Of a stretch of 64,000 bases of DNA, positions 9,869 through 19,516 are shown piece by piece. The notes beneath the pieces are model-generated. The model worked only from the letters and a program-made list of their open reading frames with translations, did no database searches and was not told the origin of the DNA. Positions within the stretch are counted from its first letter, which is position 1. Each line of letters opens with the position of its first letter. Source of the DNA: Hyaloperonospora brassicae (Eukaryota > Oomycota > Peronosporomycetes > Peronosporales > Peronosporaceae). The stretch covers positions 1-64,000 of the forward strand of contig CANTFL010001117.1 of assembly GCA_947650285.1 (NCBI GenBank), read 5' to 3'. The position numbers and the translations under genes are program-made.

Positions 9869-10960
9869 ATGAACATGTTGGATGAAGTCAAAGGCGACTA
9901 TTTTTACGAAGCTCGTAAAAGCTATTCCCATTTGAGCGGTGTCGAATGGAGTGCAATCAAACGAATGAGTTCGACCGTTGGCGAAGAAGCTTTCCGGGTT
10001 ATGCTATCTACAAGATATCGAGACCAGCAGCGTTCCGTCAATAGCCATCTCTTGTAACGAGACATTAAAGAGTCGTGAGCACAGGTAATTTTGTTGCAAT
10101 TACAAGATCACCAGCGGACTGAAGAACTGAGATAGCATCAGTCTCAGTCTTCACAGTCGACGCATGAGTGTCGATAAAAATTTCTTTAGCTAGAGATATA
10201 CAAGTATCACGGAGTCGAAGACGACTCTCTGTTTAGATGGTTCGTCGAAGTCGACGGTGCCATTGAGGCCCGTCGCATCGACACTGAGTGAATGCAGGTC
10301 GCATTTGCTCAGTCTTACTTGGCAGAAGACGCTAACAACTAAGCCCTGAATCTTAAGTTACACGACCCGAACGTGCTCAAGTCGTCTTGCGTCTTCAAAA
10401 CCCTGCTCATTAAAAGTTTTGATCTTCATTGGGCAAAGTTCAGGACTTTCTCTGCACTTCTATGGATCAAATATGGTGAGCTTAAGTTTTACGGTTACGC
10501 TCACCATGTACGCTTCCTTTTAAGTTGCATGGTAGTGAACGCTGTGAGTGAATTTGTGACGATCATACTTTTATTCAAGGTCTTCCGGATGGTTCTGTCA
10601 GGGAACACCTGTTTTTCGGGGAGCTAAAGAAGCTATCCAAAGCAATATACGCTGCGAATCAGAATGACTTATGTGTGAGAAAGGCCTACACTGCGCTGAC
10701 CCCCTATCGTTCTCAATCACGACCAATGGTCAGAGGACCACAATTGATGGACCTCTGTCATGTCGAGGTCGAGAAACCTCGCCCTGTTGATGACGAGCGT
10801 ATGTTTAGATGCCATCGTTTTCATAAGCTGGGACACTATGCATAGGAATGCATTAGCTCCCGCCTGGGTCCCCGTGGTGCTGAGCGCAGTGACCATCTAT
10901 TATTTAGACAAACTGGAGGACGAGGGTCCGATGCTGTTGCAACGCCGCAACAGCGAAGGG
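9869..10960 (+). pseudogene. gag: Gypsy element A gag (decayed)
   Basis: The first ATG after the LTR starts MNMLDEVKGDYFYEARKS. Further on, broken frames read YHGVEDDSLFRWFVEVDGAI, MQVAFAQSYLAEDAN, LKLHDPNVL and YAHHVRFLLSCM, the capsid-like region of this gypsy clade. The nucleocapsid zinc knuckle near 10,800-10,850 reads C-H-R-F-H-K-L-G-H-Y-A-stop-E-C: the second Cys is Phe and an amber codon lies inside. The same start context (CGCCCAACATGAAC) occurs at 22,655 on the minus strand, supporting the chosen start. Many stops; not functional. Confidence 0.85.
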
Positions 10961-11189
10961 GTCAAAAAAAATCGAAGTAGTAGATGTGGAGGGCACTACT
11001 GATCCGGTAACATCAAGAGAATTTGCAAATGTCTGGACGACCATTGCTTCCGACACACATTCACTGTGTTTCTCTGCACCTGGTGATGTGGTGTTTATCA
11101 TCACCTTCATATTGGAAGTGACAAAGTACTTGTCACATTGCGACCTATTGACTGCGAAGCGTCAAAAAATGTTGTACTTTGCCAGTCAC

Positions 11190-11440
11190 TAGAGATTGGA
11201 AGTATCATTTTCGTAGAGCGGTCGATCCCTCCAACGAGAATGACGGTGCGCCTTGCGACTGGCGCATCGATCGCTTTGAAGAAACGTGTAGTCGGAATTC
11301 ACCAATAGTTAAAAGATGAACAGTTGATGTTGACTTCATCGTGCTCGACTTGGATGAAAAGTTTGATGTCACCCTAGGACTACCTTGGCCCAGAAGATAC
11401 GAGCCATCGGTGAGCTTACATCATCGATCAGTATCAATGC
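11190..11440 (+). pseudogene. pol: Gypsy element A protease (retropepsin) remnant
   Basis: Around 11,340-11,400 the frame reads VDFIVLDLDEKFDVTLGLPW and then RRYEPS. This is the second half of the retropepsin fold of oomycete gypsy elements, with the hydrophobic-LGLPW strand. The upstream active-site region is shifted and degraded (a diverged ATGASI appears in the homologous minus-strand copy at 21,320). A stop follows NSPIVKR. It sits between gag and the RT remnant as expected. Confidence 0.8.
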
Positions 11441-11559
11441 CTGCCACTTGTTTATTAGACAACTATCTGTAGAACGTTTTGAAGTGCCCACATCTACGTG
11501 AACTTACTGCGAGTGAGTGCAACTTCACTTGTGGTACGGTCCTTAGCACTACTGTACAA

Positions 11560-11830
11560 GAACCCAGTGTAGATGATCACTACATTGTCGAGAATCTTTG
11601 GTGCAGAAGAGATTCCCTTTTTAGGGTGCTTTATTGGTAAGCGAGGCCTAAGAGCAGATCCCGCTAAGATAAAAGCCATAGTTGACTGGTCGGTTCCAAA
11701 TAACCAAAAGGACTTACGTAACTAACTTGGACTTGCCAATTACTTGCACGAGTACAGTGCGAATTACGCAGACATGGCTCGGCCATTATCCAATTTCCTT
11801 AGTAAGGATATGGATTGGGGCTGGTCTAGC
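11560..11830 (+). pseudogene. pol: Gypsy element A reverse transcriptase, only the C-terminal end left
   Basis: Frames read GCFIGKRGLRADPAKIKAI, then LANYLHEYSANYADMARPL, the RT thumb and connection region. Between the protease at about 11,440 and this point only about 130 bp remain, so the RT fingers and palm with the catalytic Y-x-D-D box are deleted. Remaining sequence is frame-shifted. It passes directly into RNase H. Confidence 0.85.
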
Positions 11831-11849
11831 ACCGAGCATGATGCTTTAA

Positions 11850-12300
11850 ATGAAGAAAAGGAGAGCTCTTCATGCGCCAATCTTGGCTTTGCCTGATCCT
11901 GATCGATCTTTCAGTGTCGTCTGCAACGCATCTGACTTTGCCATAGGCAGCGCTCAGTTACAGACAGATTCGAATGGACGGGAGCGTGTCATTGCGTTTG
12001 AGTCCAGGCATCAGCAGGCTGCAGAAAAGCACTATCCTGTTCATGACAAAGAGCTACTTGCAATGAAGAATGCTCTCGTCAAATTCATGGTTCATCTTCT
12101 TGGCTCTAAGCCGTTTGTGATCTATTCAGATCATGCGTCACTACGCACTGCGACCTAGTCGCCTCACCTCTCTCAGATAATGGGTCGTTGGCTTTCCTTC
12201 TTTGCCGAGTACACCTTCGAGGTGAAGCATAAACTGGGCAAGCAGAATGCTTTGGATGATGTGTTGTCACGCAGGCCTGTCTATGAGCTTGCTCATGTTA
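11850..12300 (+). pseudogene. pol: Gypsy element A RNase H
   Basis: The 102-codon frame (11,850-12,158) reads LPDPDRSFSVVCNASDFAIG, HDKELLAMKNAL and YSDHASLRTAT, then a TAG. The next frame continues RWLSFFAEYTFEVKHKLGK and VLSRRP. The first catalytic aspartate (normally in CDAS) is Asn here, so activity would be lost even without the stop. Glu in DKE and Asp in YSDH remain. The order RT end, RNase H, integrase is intact. Confidence 0.9.
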
Positions 12301-13560
12301 CGACTCTGTCGTCGTCGGTCACTGACCTCATCCGTACGGCATATGCCAAAGATGAACACTGTGTAGCTCTGGTACGTGATCCTGGGAGCGAGGAGTTTAA
12401 GGACTCGGACATAGAATTGTCGGCACGATTACGTGCGAGTTTACATCGATATTTCATCGATTAAGGCCTGTTGTGCTAAAGCAAGGATGGGGAGGATACC
12501 CCTTGCATCGTTGTCCTTCATGATTAAGAGTAGAAGTATCAGATCCTCTATGAGGCACATGATACTGCGTTGAGCGTTCATTCGGTCGTGAGAATACCTA
12601 TAGCTCTGTGAGCCAATATTATTGGTGGCCCAAACTATACAAATGAGTGAGCACATATGTGCGTACGCGTTAAACGTACCAGCGGGTAAAACCCTCAGCG
12701 CATGCGACTGCGCCGCTGGTTAGTTTGCCTGTACCCAAAGTGTGTTGGGGGTCCATCAGTATGGACTTCCTGTTTGGATTACCGAAGGATTCGTATGGAA
12801 ATACGGGTGTTGTGGTCTTTGTTGACCGTTTGAGCAAGATGGCTTATTTAGCGGCGGTGCCAGATACCAATGATGGTGAAGGTACAGCGATGCTGTTTAT
12901 CGATCGCGTGTTTAGACAACACGGTTTGCCGTTGGCAATTGTCTCTGATAGAGATCCTCGCTTCACTGTGAAGTTTTGATAGTCCATCTTCAAGGTGCTC
13001 GGTACACGATTGGACATGTCCACAAGAGAAAATCCGCAGACTGATTTTCAAACCGAGCGAGTGAATCGCATCATCGGTGACATCTTGCGCATTGTTTGCG
13101 CTGAAGCGCATAGGCTTTGGAGTTCGATGCTTCCTGTCGTTGAGTTTGCGTTGAATAACGCCGTGCAAGCCTCCACCGGCTACACAAAGTTTTATGTGAA
13201 TGGTCTCACACACCCTCGCGTTCCGTTAACGCTACCACTGCGTGGTTTAGGGCTTGGTGGGGGAGGTGTTGCCAATCGGCTTGCTGATATCAGCCCTGCT
13301 ACTGTTAAAAAAACAGGTAAGCGAGTTTCTCGCACCGCGATCGAATGTCTTACGACATGTGCATGACGCACTGGCTGATAGCCAAGACAAGCAGAAGGAA
13401 CAAGCTGATGCTAAAGGCAGAGGTTGTATTGAACGTTTTGAGGTCGGAGACCAAGTTCTACTTAATACTAAAAATCTAACTACAAATGTAGTGTCTGCTG
13501 TCTTCAAGACAAAGTTGCGCCAGCGCTTCATTGAACCATTCACGGTCGTCGCCAAAAAGT
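12300..13560 (+). pseudogene. pol: Gypsy element A integrase
   Basis: The core is well preserved. SISMDFLFGLPKDSYG holds the first Asp, IVSDRDPRFTVKF the second, and PQTDFQTERVNRIIGDI the catalytic Glu. Then come VEFALNNAVQASTGYTKFY and the C-terminal part GDQVLLNTKNLTTNVVS and LRQRFIEPFTVV. Two stops follow VKF (from 12,979), and frames change near 13,300. The zinc-binding N-terminus (12,420-12,700) is degraded. It continues into the chromodomain. Confidence 0.9.
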
Positions 13561-13587
13561 GACTCGCGTAAACGCTCAACCTTCCAC

Positions 13588-14927
13588 TCAAAATGCGCAC
13601 ACACCCCGTGTTCTACGGTGACTTGCTTTAGCCGTATCGTGATCCGTCCCACGTGAACTTTGAGACGCTTGCGCCGGGTAGGTTGGCCTTGCCATCGGTT
13701 GCTGAATCCGTATCAGGAGGTCAAGCTGAGCCTCCATCCGGTCTTGGCTCAACTCCAACGCCTGGACACGGGCTCGCATCGCGTCAAACGCACTCTGGGT
13801 CTTACTCAATGTCTCACGGAGACAGCTCATCTCGAGAAGCATCTTCTCATGCTCCTCTTTTGGTATACCGACCACCTCCGATGCTGCTCGATGAGCAAGG
13901 GAACCGCCAGTTCCATGTGGAGCGACTGCTGAAACGACGTCGTCGTCAGGGTCAATACCAGTATCTGGTGAAGTGGCGAGGGTATTAGGAGTCGGAGAAC
14001 TCGTGGGAGTTTGAGACACCCCTTCGGCAGGATTGCCCATACGCCGTTGATATTTTTGAACATCGTGGCAGGGGTCATCCCTCGACCGAGAGCGCTTCTC
14101 ACCAATAGGGGTGGAGGCAGGTGGGTAGTTGGGCACCGCTTGACCAACACCAGCATCAATCGGCACAGCTGGAGCATAGCGTGTGCGAGTTCGCAATTGG
14201 CCTCTGGCCTTAAAGTTGGCGTAATCATACCAAAGCTTTCGTTCTAGACGAACATCTGCCACATCGGCACTTGCTATGAGAGCTAACACGCTGCTGAGGT
14301 GTCGTTTCCGATGCACCCAGCGAACAAAAGCATTGTTATTTTCATCCTGAACTCGTCTGCAAATTGGAGGATGGATTTACCCTTCATCGGTGGAATCGGT
14401 GCACCCCGTGCTTGCGTGTCAAGTCTGAAACTTGTATTGACTTTGAGTCGTCAAGTGATGTTGCAGGTATCTCTCAAGAAGTGCCTCTCGACTCGCCACC
14501 TCATCAGAAGATGTGAGCTCAGCGATAATGGCCCACCTTGCCAAAGAACGACCTGTCATTTGGCGTATACGCTCTTCGACATTGAATGGCGTGAACAGAT
14601 AGCCACGACGACCCTTAAGAGTTGCAGCAAGCTGCCTACGGCGCTGAGCGCTCTCCTTTTGTTGGATAGCCAACTGTTGTTGCCCATCGAGCGGATTAGT
14701 GATGATGGCATCGCCCACGATGGGTGGTAAATGCGGCGACGATGGCGCGTTGGCTTCGCTACGCTCGGCAAATGGGGTTGGTGCAGTAAGAGGCGCTGTC
14801 TCTTGCACTGTTGAATCGCAAATTGTCCTCTCTTCACCATGGATATCGGTATCGCTACCATAATCCACATCCACATCGATACCGAGGTAGGACGAGATAT
14901 TCAAAGCTCATGGGGTGGCGATGCCAT
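13588..14927 (-). pseudogene. Minus-strand ORF pair with coiled coil, antisense to the chromodomain end
   Basis: An ATG at 14,927 opens MASPPHEL; after a frame change a 161-codon frame (14,419-14,904) has IDVDVDYGSDTDIHGEE, RRRQLAATLKGRRGYLF and IRQMTGRSLARWAIIAELTS. A further 242-codon frame (13,588-14,316) carries LERKLWYDYANFKARGQL and a heptad-rich segment MLLEMSCLRETLSKTQSA and RVQALELSQDRMEAQLDLL. The second frame overlaps the plus-strand chromodomain frame for more than 300 bp. It begins 110 bp from the X terminus at 15,037. It could be gag of an oppositely oriented X-type element or an antisense ORF. Family not recognised. Confidence 0.5.
13653..14090 (+). pseudogene. pol: Gypsy element A linker and chromodomain
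   Basis: A 111-codon frame runs from a serine/glycine/proline linker into PPPMLLDEQGNRQFHVERLL, then QYQYLVKWRGY, ending at TAG 13,986-13,988. After the stop the frame continues ESENSWEFETPL. FHVERLL, YLVKW and NSWE form the chromodomain aromatic cage, all three aromatic positions kept. This chromodomain differs from the one at 4,243 (KRRRRQGQ against SQRVKNGV), so a second chromovirus lineage is present. Premature stop inside the domain. Confidence 0.92.
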
Positions 14928-15023
14928 GTTGTTTTGTGTTTTGCCAACCGTGAAGGTTGAAGCGCAGACACACCGTCCTCTTTGAGGGAAGAATTCGATT
15001 GACGTTTTGTGGAAACGTCAGTT

Positions 15024-15036
15024 TGGTGGAGATGGG
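15024..15036 (+). other. Purine-rich tract abutting the X terminus
   Basis: GGTGGAGATGGG lies directly before TGTAACGGG at 15,037, the position of a polypurine tract for second-strand priming if X is a 3' LTR in the plus orientation. The tract is short and contains two T residues, so the call is tentative. Confidence 0.35.
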
Positions 15037-16344
15037 TGTAACGGGATTACACGTCGACTGGTAGTCGACAATAGGTGTGGTGCACACAAGGTATGGGATC
15101 CCCTTTAAAGTAATATTATAACACAAGTATCAGTAGTTGAAGACTGATGTCTGTCAACAATTGATTACGAGATCTTTTAATAGGTTTATTTAGGACATAA
15201 GTGAGTAGGTTATTTACTTTGTTCTACGGTGTTCTTTTAGGTTAAAAGAAGAAACAAAATTCAGTTTCCATAATGATCAACAAGAGACACGTGCCTCTCT
15301 GGGGCGTTTTGCGATCGTAAGGAAGTAGCAACGCCTTGCTAAGGCAGCTACTCTTCGTGCACCTGGTGCGATTGATTCTTTGAATAGTTTGGTCCCCCGG
15401 GAACAGGGACCGTAAGCTCTTTGAGCTTGTGTGACTCTTTGAGTCGGGTTCTTTGAACCACCTTTTTGCTCTCGGAGCTGTTGACTCTTTGAGTCGGGTT
15501 CGTAGAACCAAAGTTGCTCGTAAGAGCGTTAAGTCTTCCTCTGACTTAAGAATCTGTGTAGCTCCGCTACAACGATGTCAAGGCATATACTCGTACGCGC
15601 TTTGTGCTGGTGATTCATTGAATCGTTGAAGTCATTTTACCCGGGACTTGAAGCTTAGTGAGCTTAGTAGACTCGTTGACTTGTGTTCTTGTTAAGGACG
15701 ACGTATATCGTAGAGCTAAAGCCTTTCTTTGTCAAAGAAGCTGTTTTAGCTCCGCCGCGCTTGTTGTCAGGTCTTATACTGCAGTCGCGTGATTGCGTAA
15801 ATCACAGATTACAAGAAGCGGCACCGACATCGAAAATGGCGACTCAGACATACCTCGTATTGGCGAGACTTCGCATATCAATTAACTTGTTTTCATCTCC
15901 TCGATTTTTTAAGAGGTCGTTACTTACTCCACAGCATTGAAGCATGATGCACTACCGGCACAGGATGCACAAATCACAGACTTGGCTCGTTGTATCGATT
16001 ACACCAGCAACCATTGCCGTCCACCACTTTAGGTCCACATATGAATGGTATGCCAATCATCCGGTCAACGAAAAGAGCGACGTATTTAAGCACGACATTG
16101 TAATCCCTTGCATCGATTTGATGGAGTCATTCGTAGCCTCCATGACATCACCGTATCCCGGATAAGTAAAAACAATTCGATAGACGGCTATAAGTCATGG
16201 CGGTATTTCTTACATTGGATCGCACCAAATATTGAACATAGAGAGAGAATGTCTGAGGTACATTCAGGTTGGCGTACGCCCCACTATATTCGCCTTTGTT
16301 AGCCACTCTCGAGCGATGTGTAATCGTATCGCCCCTGCGCGGGT
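15037..16344 (+). repeat. Repeat X, proximal part (1.3 kb), cut by LTR-A
   Basis: Matches 61,160-62,468 in the same orientation with few differences. Both begin exactly at TGTAACGGG, an LTR-like terminus. AATAAA on the minus strand about 160 bp from this end suggests X may be a long LTR read right to left. The inner part contains a dense run of perfect stem-loops (15,391-15,571). At 16,344 homology ends and, after GCG, LTR-A begins; the right-hand copy continues uninterrupted. Minus-strand open frames here are probably by-products of the repeats. Confidence 0.9.
15391..15571. repeat. Array of ten perfect short hairpins
   Basis: Perfect inverted repeats follow one another. Stems are GGTCCC (15,391-15,411), AAGCTC (15,414-15,428), GACTC (15,433-15,445), GGTTC (15,447-15,459), GCTC (15,468-15,478), GACTC (15,483-15,495), GGTTC (15,497-15,509), GCTC (15,516-15,527), TTAAGTC (15,529-15,549) and TGTAGC (15,557-15,571). 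Seven have 3-base loops, often TTT. Nine of the ten are kept in the other X copy (61,537-61,694). Confidence 0.93.
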
Positions 16345-16347
16345 GCG

Positions 16348-16789
16348 TGTAACGGGGCGCTGGTGACAACGTACTGGATGACCAGTACGGAGCTCTCTTC
16401 CTTTAACAACAGTGATAGTCAGTGACCTGCTAAGTGGTGCACCAACATAGACGAAGGAAAGGAGACTAAGTGAACACTCTAGTCTCAGGTTAAAGTAAAA
16501 CTTTTATTTAATACAATGAATTCCTATCAATCTTGTGTCTCTGTTTGTCCTGACTTAATTATGTCAATCTAACTAAACGTATGATGACGTCAACTCTCCA
16601 CCCATTGCGCGCGTCTAACAGCGATTGGTGGATTGATATCATCACGATATCAACCAATGAGTAGACCCTTCGGTCATCTCTACAATATCATCATGCTTTG
16701 TGATATTGTTAAAAGAACATTCAACGTAATATTCTTTATCGTCATTTTAGCTTTGATGACAATATCATGTAACGGGATTTCACGTTACA
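16348..16789 (-). repeat. LTR-A, inverted copy
   Basis: This 442-bp unit starts (minus sense) TGTAACGTG and ends GCCCCGTTACA. It is the reverse complement of the LTR at 9,377-9,817, so similar that both probably come from one insertion. On its U3 side it is preceded, in the minus sense, by a polypurine tract, so it is a 3' LTR. On the other side it is flanked by GTGCG and then repeat X. The U3 hairpin chain is kept, with a G-T wobble in the third stem. Confidence 0.92.
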
Positions 16790-16802
16790 TCACCCCTCCT
16801 TA
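16790..16802 (-). other. Polypurine tract next to LTR-A
   Basis: In minus sense the sequence reads TTAAGGAGGGGTGA directly before TGTAACG, a typical plus-strand primer site for a Ty3/gypsy element. It shows that internal sequence of a minus-oriented element lies at higher coordinates. The LTR at 56,828 has a related TTAAGGGGG tract. Confidence 0.7.
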
Positions 16803-16929
16803 ACTGATAGTCACCGTGTGGCTATCGCTACGTTTTTATCCACCTATTGGCTGCCAATGGGACGGGGAGCACTTGCTAGTCAGATCCAGTCATTATGACT
16901 TTGCCTCGCATAGTTTACATGTCATTGGG

Positions 16930-17400
16930 GGGGGGTCAAAGACGACAAAGTCTGCTACCGCGCCATCCTCTGCGAAAGACGATTAGTCGTCTGCTGTTCG
17001 TTCTCTTCCTGCAGCAAGTGTTGCTGAAGGCGCTTGTGGTGCCGCACCAAATTCACACAGTGACCTCGAGCTAGGGGTCAGCTACTCTGGCGAGTCAGAT
17101 GTGTCTGACTCGGAAGAGCCATAAGAGCCATCGCGCTAACCCGCGATGCCTTGTTCATCAAAATACTTGCCAAACGAACGGACTCGCTACATGCGTCACA
17201 GTCTGTTTGGCAGTGATGATGAATATGGTGATGAGCATGATTTCTCTTCTTCACGTTCAACTCGTTGCCCTTCGCACGAGCGCGTTGACGATTTCAAAAT
17301 TCGTCTTCATACTGAAGCTTAAGGTACCGGCAGAGATACCACGTCGAAAAGTGATGGGCTGAAGCCGTGGTGTTTGCCTGAACATCTCTCCAATGGCTTG
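16930..17400 (+). pseudogene. Acidic/serine-rich gag-like or antisense ORF remnant
   Basis: Plus-strand frames read KTTKSATAPSSAKDD, SAVRSLPAASVAEGACG, SGESDVSDSEEP and RTRYMRHSLFGSDDEYGDEH, broken by stops. A run of nine G residues lies at 16,927-16,935. It begins about 140 bp from the polypurine tract of the inverted LTR-A, on the opposite strand from that element's expected sense, as seen also at 14,927 and 56,699. Low-complexity composition prevents a family call. Confidence 0.4.
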
Positions 17401-17499
17401 TCTCACGAAACAAATTAACATCATTGAGTTTAATTATTCGAAGCGAGCGATCTACATGGCTTGAGCTCCAGCGCAAAGAACATTCGCGCTGAAGAAGAC

Positions 17500-18108
17500 T
17501 TCTATCTCGGTGCTTTCTTCAAGCATCGATAGTAACTCCGAGGATGCGCCCACTCGTTCTCGAGTCGGAGCGAATTTCTACCTTTGGTAAAATAGATCAT
17601 TAAGAGTTTGGTACATGCCTTGACACAGCATACACCGTAATGGCTAACGCTATACATGTCTGCCTTCCTTGTTAAAGCGTGACTCTTATATAGGGAAGAA
17701 GAGGGACTCGTTCGATCACAAACCGTTCTGGCTCTTGGTCTTCTTGTGTCGACGCTAACGACGTCACGTATGATTCTGATGTCGATTAAGTCGACACCGA
17801 TGTAGAAGTTCCCCTTCATAAAAGCGATACCGCAAAGCTTTGCAGTCAGATGAAGATGACAATTCTGGAATTTTCAACATCACCAACGACTCCTACAGCG
17901 AGGATGATGACACCCTCGCTGATGAACACAAAAAGGAAAGGACTATTTCTGCAGTTCGCACAAGTCGAATTCAAAACAACAGGGCCGATTCAGCACAAAT
18001 ATTTCTGCTGGATTGTGAAGCAGTGGTCCTTTTTGTGCGGATTTCCATCGCTCGAGTGATGAACCGGCAGAATCAAGACGCTGACAAGAACGGCAGAGCA
18101 ACTATTGT
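17500..18108 (+). pseudogene. pol: Gypsy integrase fragment (core end and C-terminal linker)
   Basis: Diverged plus-strand homologue of 1,760-2,345. It reads CAHSFSSRSEFLPL, a shifted FYVNGLRHPR region, GTRS, then a 128-codon frame with SDEDDNSGIFNITNDSYSED, FVRISIARVMNRQNQDADKN and GRATIVF. It ends at 18,108, directly against the minus-strand integrase core at 18,110, so the two fragments meet head to head at equivalent points of integrase. Everything from protease to the integrase core is absent from this plus-strand copy. Confidence 0.85.
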
Positions 18109-18109
18109 T

Positions 18110-18720
18110 TTTCGAAAATACGGTTCGCACGTTCTGGCTGAACATCTGTTTCAGGACGGTCAGAGGTTGCCATTTTTAATTATGTTCCCAAAGTGCGGAA
18201 CGCGAATTGCTAAAACTCTGACGTGAATCGTAGAGTAAGATCCGATACGAGTTCACGGAGTAACCCGTGGAGTGGAAATATCGTGTTGATGGAGACACGC
18301 ACACAGCCATATGCGGTGTTCGATTCGGGAACTGCAGCAAGATGCACCATCTTTCTGAAACGTTCGACAAACACAAGAATACCATTATGCTTTTGAGCGT
18401 CTTTGGGAAACCCGAAGACAAAGTCCATGGAAACGGACTCACAACATTCTGCCGGTATCGGCAGAGGTTGTAACGGTGCACGGGATGAAGTACTAGGCTT
18501 CACCTGTTGGCAAACTTTGCAAGAACGAATGTACTTGCGGACAAACTAAAACAGGCGGGGCCTGTAAAAGTCGGGACTAACAGTGAGGTAAGTCCTGTAC
18601 CGATCACGATGCCCGCCTGACGGCGCATCGTGATATTCGAACATGATGCATAGACTCAAATCAGTATGATCGGGAACGACGTCACGAGGCGTGTCGTCAG
18701 CAACTGCTGTGTTATAAAGC
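18110..18720 (-). pseudogene. pol: Gypsy integrase core, minus-strand copy
   Basis: Same protein as 1,180-1,782: EYHDAPSGGH, CKVCQQ, SMDFVFGFPKD, LVSDLTLRFTS and PERANRV are all present with the same two amber codons. The core is cut at 18,110 before the AINN motif. It belongs to the minus-strand element that starts at the LTR relic near 23,140. Confidence 0.9.
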
Positions 18721-18899
18721 ATACCATTGTAAGTCGTATACCGATACAAAGCGAAACGGTATGGAAGTGGCATTTCCGACAAGGATTTCCGGGATGAGTT
18801 TGCAAGATGACCCATCCAACGGAGGCAATTCGTATCTCCTGCGTACAACTTCCGCACGTCGTCGAGTAAAGGCGACGACGGCACGCTGACTGACAGCGC

Positions 18900-19370
18900 C
18901 GCAATAGTGGGCAAGGCCTCACGATCGACTGGTGTAGTTGGCTCGAAAACGGGCCGACGCGAAAGCGCATCAGCGACGACGTTCAGTTGTCTTAGTTTGT
19001 ACTCCACGGAGACGTTGTACTCCGCGAAGAAAGACAACCACCTCGCCATTCGTTGCGAGAGGTGGGGACTGTTTACGGCCGTGCGCAGTGACGCATGGTC
19101 CGTGTAGACAATGAACGGTCTATCTCCCAAGAGATACAATCAAATCTTAGGCAGTGCATAATTCATGGCAAGGCGTTCCTTGTCATGCATTGGGTGATTG
19201 CGTTCGGCTGGCTGCAACTGACGCGATTGATAGCAGACGACACGCTCCACGCCTTCTGTGCCGTATTGCATCAATACACAGCCTATTGCAAAATTGCTGG
19301 CGTCACAAACCACATGAAATGGTCTGTCCTGATCTGCAATCGACAAGATGGGCGATTGCATCAAGTTTTA
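18900..19370 (-). pseudogene. pol: Gypsy RNase H, minus-strand copy
   Basis: Frames 19,140-19,364 and 18,546-19,139 give VVCDASNFAIG, HDKERLAM, YTDHASLRTA and VADALSRRP, with the same TGA after LPKI as the left arm. All four acidic residues remain, but the polypeptide is split. Confidence 0.9.
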
Positions 19371-19516
19371 TTGATACCGATAAAGGAACGCTGACAATCA
19401 GCGTTTCATGTCCACTTCACATTTTTCTTGACTAAACAAGAAGGATAAACAGTCATCTCAGCATAGTTTCGCGAGTACTTATGCCAGTACACCGCTAGCT
19501 CAAGGATATTTTTTAG

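Noticed and set aside
15242..15511. 89-codon minus frame repeated at 61,365-61,634
   Set aside because: Repeated because repeat X is repeated; composition follows from the hairpin array (repeating Lys/Glu/Ser), no protein motif.
15037..16789. One single 1.75-kb LTR from 15,037 to 16,789
   Set aside because: The 442-bp part also occurs alone at 9,377 and the 1.3-kb part occurs without it at 61,160, so these are two units, one inserted into the other.
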